Positions 18,301 to 23,500 of a stretch of DNA of 30,838 nucleotides are shown here, one piece after another. Below the pieces are notes generated by a model. That model searched no databases. It worked only from the letters and a program-made list of their open reading frames with translations, and had not been told where the DNA came from. Both the position numbers and the translations under genes were made by a program. Each line of letters starts with the position of its first letter. Position 1 is the first letter of the stretch. Origin of the DNA: Chara braunii (taxonomy: Eukaryota > Streptophyta > Charophyceae > Charales > Characeae); contig BFEA01000140.1 in NCBI GenBank assembly GCA_003427395.1, positions 1,492,654 through 1,523,491 of the forward strand, written 5' to 3'.

Positions 18301-20138
18301 CGCGCTCCTCGAGCCTCACAAATGTCGCATCCTTGGTCACAAATGTCACATCCTTGGTTTGTTAAGTCCAGGTAAACAGAAAATTGGCTGAGGGGAAGAA
18401 AAAGGAGTAAGGAAAAAAGGAAAAAAGCCCACCAAATGAACAAAATCTATGTGCAAAAAAGCCCAGCAAATGAACAAAATCTATGTGCAAGTCCTGACTT
18501 AATATTCTGGATTTCCAAGCGCCCAACATGTGACTTTTTTTTTATAGCAAAATAAAACATGTGACTTTTCAGCTGCTCAAACTTGCCAAACCCCTTTGTC
18601 TTTTTTTTTTTTTTTCCAAATTTGGACCATTTCTCGATTTATATGTGTCATCGTTGTGCAGGGGCCATGCTAATTTTCTGTGTCTGTATCGTTCCAATTT
18701 TAACGGATGTTTGGAAGGACAACCCCCCTTCTTTTCTGTTTAACGATCCTGAGTGTGCTCTGTGTGACCCATCCACCCAGGATCTCATTTTCGGACTTGA
18801 TGCGGTCTGATCAACCCTGAATCTGAATCTGATCTCTTGCCATCGTAGAATCTTGTGAAAAAAGAAAGAAGAGAACAGCAAGGCTAGGTTTCATTCCACT
18901 GCTACCGTCTTCGCCCAAGTAGAACAAATTGTCGTTAACGCTGTATCTAGACTGAAAGTTGCCCCGAATACAGGGGCTATATTATAATTAATGACTGTGC
19001 AATGTGCATTCTATTCAGGACAACTTTAATTCCATTCCCATTTGCAAGTCCGGTTGAGGAGTTAAAGAGGGCCAGCTCTTGGAAGTGGAACCGGATTACA
19101 GCAATGACATCAGGCATGGATAAACATTCTGTATCGCATTTGGACAAATGTGTCCAGATTCATGCATTCAGTCCAATTCTCTTTGCTAGTGGGACCGCGC
19201 AGCAGGAGTCATTATGCCTGGTGGAGCCACAAAATGTAGTGCACACTTGTGTCTGATATGTGGGAGCTCTTGGGGATTATTGCCTTGGTTTGTCTCTTTG
19301 TTTTGTTTTTTTTGTTGTTGTTTTTTTTTGTTTTTGTTTTTGTTTTTTTTAATTTTTTTGTATTGTTTTTTTGTTTTGTTTTTTTTGTTTTGTTTTTTTG
19401 GGAGCTGTTTTCCAGCAGGTTCCGCTTCCCACCAATAGAGAGGAGCCATCCCCGGGCATGCTGACGGTGTGTGCGTCTATCACCACCGGCAGCATGCCCG
19501 GAGGATGGTAAGGGGGGTGGGGGTGGGGGGGGGAGTCAAAGTCGCGGAGGCAGGTCTTCTTTTTTTTATTTTGTTCTTTTTTCTCTTTTTTTCATTTNNN
19601 NNNNNNNNNNNNNNNNNNGGGCCGCGCGTTCGTTTGTTTTTTATCGGGGGCGCTGGGTGCAGTTGGTGCCGGAGCAGCTTTATGAATGCGGTCTTTCTTT
19701 ATTTCTTTTTTTGAAAACGTTTCCTTTTTCTTTTCCTTCTTCTTCTTCTTCTTTATTTTAACTTGTTCGCTGTGATGGTTCCAGGTCCAGTTAATTGAAA
19801 TGGATCTGCTGTTTGGCGGTAAACAGCAGCCCGGACGGTGTATTCATGTGGAAGTAAAGACTGTTGACGGGTTCCAAGGCCAAGAGAAAGATGTAATCAT
19901 TGTGACAACTGTCAGAGCCAATGCGAGTGGGGATCTCGGTTTTGTGCGGGATGACCGTCGGCTGAATGTGGCCATCACCCGCGGAAAGTATGCTGTATGG
20001 GTTGTCGGGAACGCCGCCACGCTAACCAAGAAGGATGGCACTTGGAGAACGCTCATCAAGGATGCCGAGAGACGGTCGTGCTACGTCGAGGCCGATAAGG
20101 ATCCAGATCTGAGCGCTGCGATGCTGAAAGCAATTTGA
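527..20138 (+). CDS. SEN1/senataxin-like SF1B helicase, join(527..5188,12749..17116,19785..20138)
   Basis: Three exons encode about 3127 residues. Both junctions fall between codons (AAAAG|GTATGT with TTTCTGCAG|ATATC, and CAGCAG|GTACGA with GGTTCCAG|GTCCAG). Joining them restores family-typical continuity: the conserved stretch [13 protein letters not shown] runs into [11 protein letters not shown], and ITPYRQQ runs into VQLIEM. Helicase motifs in order are Q-motif LNDSQKQAI (about 2395-2403), Walker A GPPGTGKT (2428-2435), TCAPTNAAI, the [10 protein letters not shown] block, DEAA (2841-2844), VGDTQQL (2866-2872), DHQYRMHPE (from 2905), GFQGQEKD (3039-3046) and [11 protein letters not shown] (from 3068). 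SEN1/UPF1-type helicases are ATP-dependent 5'-3' RNA/DNA helicases that unwind RNA:DNA hybrids and help transcription termination. This copy resembles the plant SEN1-like branch more than UPF1, judged from remembered motifs. No key residue is missing. Odd points are the giant low-complexity N-terminus and the repeat tract before the core. The start is the first ATG after an in-frame TAG. A non-coding first exon upstream is possible. Confidence 0.85.
1511..1549 (+). repeat. (GAG)n tract coding poly-Glu
   Basis: Twelve GAG codons and one GAA encode a 13-residue Glu run at residues 329-341. A GGA tract coding a Gly run (about 1566-1584) follows closely. The low codon diversity suggests recent trinucleotide expansion. 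Confidence 0.9.
2270..2302 (+). repeat. (CCG)n tract coding poly-Pro
   Basis: Eight consecutive CCG codons (2279-2302), preceded by CCG CCG CAG, give a proline run at residues 585-592. The CpG-rich trinucleotide repeat keeps the reading frame. Confidence 0.9.
2503..2607 (+). repeat. Three exact copies of a 17-mer with ACGT core
   Basis: TGCCACGTCAGCACGAA occurs exactly at 2503-2519, 2554-2570 and 2591-2607. The first two copies are in one codon phase (reading ATSAR), and the third is in a different phase (reading CHVST). The repetition is therefore conserved as DNA, not as protein. CCACGTCA is a plant bZIP-type ACGT element. Confidence 0.85.
2877..3485 (+). repeat. SYESY and Asp-Arg repeat region in exon 1
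   Basis: The encoded protein repeats SYESY-like motifs four or five times ([34 protein letters not shown]), each followed by Gly/Asp/Glu-rich spacers. GATCGCGATCGC-type hexamers code Arg-Asp runs at about 3327-3350, 3376-3396 and 3470-3488. The segment is strongly acidic and aromatic-spaced, resembling low-complexity sticker-and-spacer sequence. Function is not known. Confidence 0.7.
3752..4006 (+). repeat. 129-bp tandem duplication inside exon 1
   Basis: Two head-to-tail copies, 3752-3880 and 3881-4006, code two 43/42-residue units containing [13 protein letters not shown] and GERETPCD. The second copy lacks one codon (GDDEGEG against GDGGEG type). High identity and an in-frame length point to a recent duplication. 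Confidence 0.9.
4770..4811. other. 42-bp perfect palindrome inside exon 1
   Basis: CTTCTTCTAGTGTCCCATCAG (4770-4790) is followed directly by its exact reverse complement (4791-4811), with no spacer and no mismatch. It codes [15 protein letters not shown] in the plus frame, and its antisense reads nearly the same peptide. It could extrude as a cruciform or arise from a fold-back replication event. Confidence 0.95.
5209..5435. repeat. TG/GA microsatellite with interspersed GAATCAAATGTGTG units
   Basis: TG tracts alternate with the unit GAATCAAATGTGTG at about 5240, 5275, 5353 (diverged), 5392 and 5420. A long GA tract lies at about 5307-5353. The same unit returns at about 5619 and 5662. The tract begins only 20 bases after the intron 1 donor. 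Confidence 0.9.
5436..5600. other. AT-rich island in intron 1
   Basis: About 165 bases are strongly A/T-rich, with AATTTAATTAATTGATTTTT and AATAAATAAAAG stretches, in contrast to the G/C-balanced surroundings. It is bounded on both sides by the GAATCAAATGTGTG minisatellite. No gene is seen. An organelle-derived insert or an AT-rich transposon core are both possible. Confidence 0.5.
5600..5773. repeat. TG/GA microsatellite, second block
   Basis: Two further GAATCAAATGTGTG units (about 5619 and 5662) are followed by about 45 bases of TG repeats (5687-5732) and about 40 bases of GA repeats. Poly-A stretches follow at about 5798 and 5883. Confidence 0.9.
6058..6263. repeat. Direct repeat pair in intron 1
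   Basis: The segment 'agtatgaacctggtcataac' and its continuation to 'agtgccagtgggctg' occurs at 6058-6127 and 6210-6263. The second copy lacks about 16 internal bases. It is not recognised as a known family. Confidence 0.8.
7013..7125. mobile_element. Stowaway-like hairpin MITE, copy 1
   Basis: This 113-bp near-palindrome has terminal arms starting CTTCACCCGAATAGAACGCC at 7021 and ending as its near-complement at 7117. The arm homology extends outward to GCTAC...GTAGC, so a TA target duplication with ends CTCTCTTCACC fits a Tc1/mariner-type MITE. The core reads GTATCTGGACTGAAAGTTG. Copies or fragments occur at 18903-19022, 20372-20484, 29053-29098 and 30605-30662. It sits within LINE-like debris. 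Confidence 0.8.
7140..7445 (+). pseudogene. LINE ORF2 C-terminal remnant (zf-RVT-like)
   Basis: Translation gives [19 protein letters not shown], matching the Cys-Cys-His-Cys spacing (C..C, ET..H, C) of the zinc-binding segment at the end of non-LTR retrotransposon reverse transcriptases. About 60 codons later, in another frame, comes [10 protein letters not shown], stop, ND, like the LLWAIW..RN block that usually follows. Frame changes and stops show a dead remnant. No reverse transcriptase core is visible upstream. The element assignment is by motif memory only. Confidence 0.5.
7878..7965. repeat. GTAGGAGGGGTACA minisatellite
   Basis: Four or five imperfect tandem units of 'taggaggggtacaggggtac' type run through this stretch. 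No coding potential is seen. Confidence 0.7.
8739..8904. repeat. Tandem duplication of a 75-90 bp unit
   Basis: Two head-to-tail copies begin 'cctgaaagcaacaaggcc' and end 'gacacaagattgagtttactc'. The first copy has an extra 19-bp internal duplication (ggccaccctgggctgaaaa). Confidence 0.85.
8906..9087. mobile_element. Foldback element with about 40-bp inverted arms and purine-rich loop
   Basis: The left arm at about 8906-8946 ends CCTCAAGGCCATCGCCC. The right arm (about 9045-9087) is its near-perfect reverse complement, starting GGGCGATGGCCTTGAG. The loop of about 100 bases is almost entirely purine (AAGAAGAGAAG..., GGAGGAT repeats). It looks like a non-autonomous foldback or MITE insertion. 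A clear target duplication was not found. Confidence 0.7.
9302..10107. mobile_element. 0.8-kb inverted-repeat DNA element nested in the U6 copy
   Basis: The ends are 16-bp perfect inverted repeats, CACCCCTCTACCCGCC at 9306-9321 and its complement at 10092-10107. TTTT flanks both sides (9298-9301 and 10108-10111), a possible 4-bp target duplication. Four extra bases, GATC, lie inside the left flank. The interior is three direct repeats, each with GAATTCACAGAAAATTCT-type sequence (9441, 9643, 9893) and a shared 'catttccattttttgcc' end. There is no transposase ORF, so it is non-autonomous. The superfamily is not assigned. Confidence 0.75.
9408..10018. repeat. Three direct repeats of about 150-200 bp inside the nested element
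   Basis: Units begin near 9408, 9611 and 9860, spaced about 202 and 250 bp. Each runs from 'gtgctcagaagaattcacag' through 'gatctttc...gggaaaatatcag' to 'atttccattttttgccact'. The third unit has lost part of the middle. Confidence 0.8.
10303..10350. repeat. Dispersed repeat (GACCTGTTTTGA...TTGCATTTT) copy 1
   Basis: GACCTGTTTTGA, then an A-rich stretch, TGCATTTT and GGAGCCTA/GAGCCTGA occur here and at 29805-29850 in the same orientation. The family is unknown. Confidence 0.5.
10540..11672. repeat. Alternating inverted modules forming nested hairpins
   Basis: An approximately 80-bp module containing GCCCCTCCGACGGCC-ACTTACCCTGTC appears in plus orientation at about 10540-10615 and 11283-11365, and in minus orientation at about 11115-11195 and 11592-11672. 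A separate inverted pair, 11008-11090 with 11395-11480 (shared sequence GGTACCAGTAGGGGCATA), could form a stem of about 75 bp. The arrangement would fold strongly in the pre-mRNA. Confidence 0.7.
10749..10912. repeat. (GT)n-(GA)n microsatellite containing an N
   Basis: GT repeats cover 10749-10787 and GA repeats 10788-10842. A single N at 10843 is followed by a second short GT block and a long GA block. The N marks an uncertain join, so true length is unknown. Confidence 0.95.
12040..12378 (+). mobile_element. Possible SINE: box B plus poly(A) tail
   Basis: GGTTCGATTCC at 12088-12098 is an exact match to the RNA polymerase III box B consensus. A 36-base poly(A) run ends about 280 bp downstream (12343-12378). 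No good box A or tRNA fold is visible and no target duplication was found, so this is only a candidate. Confidence 0.3.
12749..17116 (+). CDS. Exon 2 of the SEN1-like helicase: N-terminal block, repeat tract, helicase RecA1
   Basis: This exon has 1456 codons (residues 1555-3010). It opens with the conserved plant SEN1-like N-terminal block ([46 protein letters not shown]). Residues about 1780-2395 are an acidic repeat tract. The helicase core then runs from the Q-motif (about 2395) through Walker A (2428-2435), the LVLFGN block, the Walker B box DEAA (2841-2844), VGDTQQL and DHQYRMHPE to ITPYRQQ at the exon end. Between motifs Ia and II lie about 350 residues, including a Ser/Asp segment [12 protein letters not shown] (2747-2758). 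The upstream acceptor TTTCTGCAG sets the start. The open frame continues upstream and downstream of the exon only by chance. Confidence 0.88.
13428..15296 (+). repeat. About 18 degenerate in-frame repeats ending in the helicase Q-motif
   Basis: The unit is about E-E-x-x-x-L-V-K/E-C-x-x-D-E-E-x-L-N-x-S-x-K-Q, with a Ser/Pro/Leu spacer such as [14 protein letters not shown]. Copies begin for example at [33 protein letters not shown] (three near-identical 54-bp copies, 14221-14382), [18 protein letters not shown] and [11 protein letters not shown]. The final copy, [24 protein letters not shown], is the helicase Q-motif itself. Similarity also shows in the DNA around CTGAACAACTCACAGAAGC. Confidence 0.8.
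14816..15262 (+). repeat. Recent 234-bp duplication in the repeat tract
   Basis: Segment 14816-15049 is repeated at 15050-15262 with high identity. The second copy lacks 21 bp. Both run from GATGTCTCAGAGAAGCAGG to a 'gtatgtgatgag' end, and both keep the frame. Confidence 0.9.
17633..17693. repeat. 31-bp tandem repeat
   Basis: 'tgtagcagctacgaccttg' with its following 'acctttcagga' occurs at 17633 and 17664. A third, weaker unit follows at about 17697. Confidence 0.8.
17988..18139. repeat. CT-rich compound microsatellite
   Basis: CCCT repeats pass into CT and CTGT-interrupted repeats over about 150 bases. It is pyrimidine-only apart from scattered G. A poly-pyrimidine tract of this length inside an intron could mimic 3' splice signals. 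Confidence 0.95.
18421..18490. repeat. 34-bp tandem duplication
   Basis: 'gccca(c/g)caaatgaac' followed by 'aaaatctatgtgcaa' is repeated head to tail, starting at 18427 and 18461. Confidence 0.85.
18601..18720 (-). pseudogene. Full-length U6 snRNA retropseudogene with poly(A) tail
   Basis: On the minus strand U6 runs from 18720 (GTCCTTCCAAACATCCG) to 18616 (GAGAAATGGTCCAAATTTGG) and is followed by 15 A (18615-18601 read on the minus strand). The sequence that should be ACAGAGAAGATTAGC carries an insertion and changes (ACAGACACAGAAAATTAGC), so the essential ACAGAGA box is broken. U6 normally ends in U residues, so a genomic poly(A) tail points to LINE-driven retrotransposition. A partial AACCCC direct repeat at both flanks may be the target duplication. 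Confidence 0.88.
18903..19022. mobile_element. Stowaway-like hairpin MITE, copy 3 (diverged)
   Basis: The left end TACCGTCTTCGCCCAAGTAGAAC, the core GTATCTAGACTGAAAGTTGC, and the right arm GCATTCTATTCAGG match the 7013-7125 copy. The right end is eroded and there is a short AT-rich insertion near 18980. Confidence 0.7.
19300..19412. repeat. T/G low-complexity tract
   Basis: This is about 110 bases of TTTTTTG/TTTTGTTTT repeats. There is no coding value. Confidence 0.9.
19446..19508. other. Hairpin with 18-bp stem in intron 2
   Basis: CCATCCCCGGGCATGCTG (19446-19463) pairs with CAGCATGCCCGGAGGATGG (19490-19508), with one bulged base and a 26-base loop. No function is known. Confidence 0.8.
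19598..19618. other. Assembly gap (21 N)
   Basis: A run of 21 N within intron 2 separates a T-rich tract from GGGCCGCGCG sequence. The true gap size is unknown. Confidence 0.99.
19785..20138 (+). CDS. Exon 3 of the SEN1-like helicase: RecA2 C-terminal motifs V and VI
   Basis: This exon has 117 codons plus TGA (20136-20138), residues 3011-3127. It begins VQLIEM, continuing the ITPYRQQ of exon 2. It then carries motif V ([19 protein letters not shown]) and motif VI ([19 protein letters not shown]). The closing sequence [14 protein letters not shown] is typical of the family end. The protein stops shortly after the helicase core, with no C-terminal extension. Confidence 0.93.
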   Translation, partial: VQLIEMDLLFGGKQQPGRCIHVEVKTVDGFQGQEKDVIIVTTVRANASGDLGFVRDDRRLNVAITRGKYAVWVVGNAATLTKKDGTWRTLIKDAERRSCYVEADKDPDLSAAMLKAI

Positions 20139-21045
20139 CGTGGGTGTCTGTCAATTGTGCCAGCACTTCCAACAGTACCTTTGTGACGCATGGGTGAGAA
20201 AAATCTGACTGATGCTGGTAGGTGGTATTCTCTCTCTCTCTCTCTTGCTCACTCGCTCGCTCGCTTTCTCTGCGCTTGTTTTTGTCGAGGGGTCTCTGCA
20301 ATCCGGCAACCTGTTGTTTTTGTTCAGTTTTGTTTTCATTTCCAAAGCTGGCTGTAAGGCCTGCATGGCCGTACTGTCTTCACCCGAATAGAACGCTTGC
20401 CTGGTCGTTGTGGCTGTATCTGGACTGACAGTTGCTCAAGATACGGCTATAATGACCAGGCATTCTATTCGTGTGTAGACGGTTGCGAACTGTAGGAAGA
20501 GATGAATGCCATCCTCTTGTCAGTCAGTGCTGTCGGTCCATCTGATGAATGCGATAAATCGCAATATCCCAGTGCGACTGTACGCTAACCGTGTTTGCTG
20601 TTTCCTTGTTTTGGGTGCTACGGGACTTGATCCCGTGACCTGTATGTAGTGTGTTTGTGGTGTTTGACTGTTTTTGCGGTTTATTGGGTTTGGACCTTGA
20701 ACCTGTCGCTTGCTAGTAGTCTTTTCTTCGTAGTCTTAGGCCTTTCAGCCTTGTTGTTTTGTCCTTTTCTGCCCTTCTGGAAACTGGTAGGCCCGTAGGT
20801 CTTTCTTTTGTGCGTCCAAGCCTTGGGTCCCCTTAGTCGACGTTTCCATCTAGATGCATGCAGGTAGATTTTGACCGTTTGGCCGTAGATGTTTGCTGTT
20901 TGGACGGTCAGATAGGTCTGTAGGTGGCTGCTGTGTTGGAGGTCTTGGGAAGTCGGATGGCGGCCATATCAGGGGCAGGCCAGCTCCATCGGTGACAGAG
21001 CTGGGCTCGGCGCCCAAGTGTTGACGAGCGCTTCCTCATATTTGT
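20139..21045 (+). other. 3' flank of the helicase gene, no gene seen
   Basis: There is no AATAAA close to the stop. A CT tract lies at 20231-20252. A MITE copy lies at 20372-20484. The rest is T/G-rich non-coding sequence. A palindromic ACGGGACTTGATCCCGT at 20620-20636 resembles a tRNA T-arm but has no tRNA around it. Confidence 0.6.
20372..20484. mobile_element. Stowaway-like hairpin MITE, copy 2
   Basis: TA is followed by CTGTCTTCACCCGAATAG at the left. The core is GTATCTGGACTGACAGTTGC. The right arm is GACCAGGCATTCTATTCGTG...TAGACGG. Layout and length match the copy at 7013-7125. It lies downstream of the stop codon, perhaps in the 3' UTR. Confidence 0.8.
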
Positions 21046-21054
21046 GTGCTTGTT

Positions 21055-21160
21055 GGGTTTAGGGTTTGGTCAGCTGCCACTGAAGCTGTACTTTCTGCGG
21101 TTCTTCTTCGACTTGGCAGATCTTCATCTTCATCGAGCTTCTGTTCTTCTTCAGCATCCT
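21055..21160 (+). promoter_or_regulatory. Telo-box followed by pyrimidine patch: possible second promoter
   Basis: GGGTTTAGGGTTT at 21055-21067 contains two telomere-type units. It is followed by CTTCTTCGACTT- and CATCTTCATCGAGCTTC-type CT-rich sequence to about 21155. The layout resembles the promoter of the helicase gene (140-470). No ORF of value follows before the retrotransposon, so this may be an orphan or decayed promoter. Confidence 0.3.
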
Positions 21161-21727
21161 GGAAGCTGCGCTGCGCTCCCCTGCTGAGTGGAGACTTCAT
21201 CTGCAGTGGGGTTCTTGAGTGGTGCAGAGAGGGGTGTTGGATTTAGGAGGGTGTGTGGCGATTGGCAGGCTTGATAGGTTGGGTGCTTGCAAGCACCATA
21301 GCTAGAGCTTGAGGAAGGAGGAGGAAGACGAAGACTCCCGGGTACTTTGATGAAATCTTGTAAATGATTGGTCCGTGGGTGTTGATAATGCGGTTGGGAT
21401 CCCGGTGGAAATTTGTGCAGTTGATCGACTTGGGGAGAGACCGATAATTAGAATTGATTTTCATTTCAATTCTATTTTCGGAGTCTGTGTGCTTCCGCTG
21501 GTGTATTCTTATCATCCAGTGTGGTGTGGATTTCTCAACTCCAGAGGTCACTTGTCATTGCACATGTGTATGGGAACGTGTGGATGCCATGTTGGATCTC
21601 GTTTAAAACAGGCACAAAAAAAAAAAAAGGAAAAGGGGGAAAAAAAAAATGCCCCAAAAAAAAAAAAAAAAAAAAAAAGCGCACCTGCTGGCTGTCCAGA
21701 TTCGATGGTAATTGAAATTGGTTGGGC

Positions 21728-21811
21728 TTGAACCACCACCACTTTTCACCTGTCTCTTATACACATCTAGATGTGTATAAGAGACAGGACTTGAACCACC
21801 ACCACTTTTCA
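21728..21811. other. Tn5 mosaic-end junction adapter left in the assembly
   Basis: CTGTCTCTTATACACATCT at 21750-21768 is followed at once by its reverse complement at 21769-21787. This 38-bp palindrome is the mate-pair library junction of the transposase kit. The same 22 bases of host sequence (cttgaaccaccaccactttt...) lie on both sides (21728-21749 and 21790-21811). This is sequencing-library sequence, not genome. Its translation is a known spurious database peptide. Confidence 0.97.
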
Positions 21812-21996
21812 CAGTGTTGGGAAAAGTGGGAATATAACTATATAAGCTATACCGCATTCTTTGGGGACAGGGCCCGATGCCCATTTATAAATGTCGTAGG
21901 CGGCTGCCGTCTCGTTCTGGCCTCCGAAACTGGCAGGGACCCTTCCCCCTGTGGCCGATGTACGTGAGAAGGTAGTGGTCCTTTAACAGAATTAGC

Positions 21997-21999
<3 letters not shown>

Positions 22000-22057
<58 letters not shown>
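22000..22057. repeat. 58-base poly(A)
   Basis: An uninterrupted A run follows AATTAGCCTT. It could be the tail of a retroposed sequence on the plus strand, but no body was recognised upstream. A shorter A-rich block lies at 21613-21678. Confidence 0.9.
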
Positions 22058-22058
<1 letters not shown>

Positions 22059-22282
22059 GGTCGGACATGAGTAAATGAAGGCTTTGTAACGAAATCGTCC
22101 AAGCAACGGTAAGAGAGCTCCGGTCAAGAGAAGGGTCGGCCGGGACCACTTGACCAGTCGAGTGGAGGGTGGGGATTAATTAACAGGGCCCCACGGGCCG
22201 TAATAGAGGTAAGGTGGCCCGGGATCACTTTGCCCAGGACCACTTTGTGAGAACCCAAATTGTCACCGGTGTTGTAAACTAT

Positions 22283-22325
22283 GTTACCAGAGTGGGCCGG
22301 GACCACTTGACTGGCCAGGCCAAAA
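22283..22325. repeat. Single terminus of the 41-bp inverted-repeat family
   Basis: TTACCAGAGTGGGCCGGGACCACTTGACTGGCCAGGCCAAA matches the 10455-10495 arm with several changes. It lies just outside the LTR retrotransposon. A related fragment is at about 22134-22166. Confidence 0.55.
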
Positions 22326-22351
22326 ATGAATTATTAAGATAATAATAATAA

Positions 22352-23307
22352 TGCAAGGGAAATGAGCAATAGCGAGATGACAATAAGCAGATTGCACAAT
22401 CACATTGAAGGCCAGATGGTATCACAGTGTCCAGAAAGCAGAAATGCACCAATATAACACCAATGAAGATTCGTAACACTGAAAACCAATGTCAATGAAA
22501 GCTTGCTCTCGCCACCACCAACATGAGTGTCCAGCCCCTATCTCCCTACTTGGCGCTCGGCGCCCAGCCTACGTCCTACACAGCTACTCTCTGCCTGCTA
22601 ATTGATAATCCAACTGTTGACGTCAGCAGCCTCCGTAGTACTGGAAGATGTCGCCCATGCAGACCATCGCCAATACCAGGTATGTGCCCTCACATCATCA
22701 TCATCATCATCCTTCTCTCTCTCTCCCTCGTCTTACTCCCACGTCTTCCCTTTGTACACCCGAAGACCACCCCTGCGCCTCACTGTAGTCCAAGCCCAAC
22801 CAGGTATGGAGGCTGGGCTATGGCGCTGCCCTCAGCAGCGCCCTGCTCCCTGCACGACTGCACGCGCTAGCACCTCGCCTCTCAGGGCCAGCAGCAGTCC
22901 ATGGGCGTCCACTCCAGCAGCGCTGCCGCTAGCATATGAGTGCCTGAATGAGGCTCCCGGTGGCGAGCTCTGCCTGGGCCCAGAAGCTTCCTGTAGGCCT
23001 TAGGATGCTGCGCTTGTTTTGCAGATACTGGGCATCGTTCGGTTGGGCCTCGCAACTGTCAGTGTATGAGGCTGCGATTCTTGCCCAGGGCCTGCATTCT
23101 TGGAAAGGCCCAGAAGGCTGTGGATTGTGCTGCTGCTCGGCCTGCATTTTTCCCGCAACCAACTGGCGCGTCAAAACTGCCTGGATCTCCCAAATACGAA
23201 ATTGACAGCTGAGGGCCTCTCGTGATTTGTTAAGGCCGCCTTCACTTAGGGCGGGCACATCCGCAGTAGGGGCCCTCTTAGGCCTGCCGAGGACCCAGAT
23301 CCTCGCA
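22352..23307 (-). repeat. 3' LTR (956 bp)
   Basis: It matches 27439-28471 along its whole length with scattered substitutions. It lacks about 48 bp present in the other LTR near 28091-28136 and has a shorter ATC microsatellite (about 5 units). The differences show that the insertion is not recent. Confidence 0.93.
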
Positions 23308-23326
23308 TTCCCTCCTCCTTTTCTTC
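23308..23326 (-). promoter_or_regulatory. Polypurine tract
   Basis: Minus-strand GAAGAAAAGGAGGAGGGAA abuts the 3' LTR directly, the expected primer site for plus-strand DNA synthesis in LTR elements. Confidence 0.9.
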
Positions 23327-23394
23327 GATAGTCCTCTGAGAAGTTCTTATGTATTAGGCTGCTTCCCCTCTAACTTTCTTTCGTAACTTCAGAT

Positions 23395-23500
23395 GATTTG
23401 GGGAGCAGTCTTCATTAATTCCTCTCTTGTGAACCACCGGTCTTCTTGAGGATCAATGTGATGTCTGAACCACACTTTGTATTGCATCTGTGGCTTTGGC
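23395..23500 (-). pseudogene. Chromodomain-like end of pol
   Basis: In one minus frame the sequence reads YKVWFRHHIDPQEDRWFTREE, and in another frame just upstream DGHVDIDDIVEHK. Together these have the layout of a chromodomain (acidic ILDHR-type start, then YLVKW..W-E-EEL). A frameshift separates them. This places the element with chromoviruses, whose chromodomain guides insertion into heterochromatin. Confidence 0.6.

Larger units (their letters stand above)
17117..19784 (+). other. Intron 2 of the SEN1-like gene (2.67 kb)
   Basis: The donor GTACGA follows CAG at 17116. The acceptor is TTCCAG ending at 19784, after a T/C-rich tract with several TTC repeats. Contents are listed separately. 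The stretches 17230-17620, 17700-17970 and 19030-19290 show no recognisable feature. Confidence 0.85.

Noticed and set aside
20620-20636. tRNA T-arm-like palindrome on the minus strand
   Set aside because: The loop ATCAAGT is off consensus and no anticodon arm or acceptor partner is present.
21603-21967. Small open frames containing SYTHLDVYKRQ
   Set aside because: This peptide is the translation of the transposase adapter, a known contaminant.
22523-23205. Plus-strand open frames in the 22.5-23.2 kb region and their copies at 27.7-28.4 kb
   Set aside because: They lie in the LTRs of a minus-strand retrotransposon, differ by indels between the two copies, and show no protein similarity.
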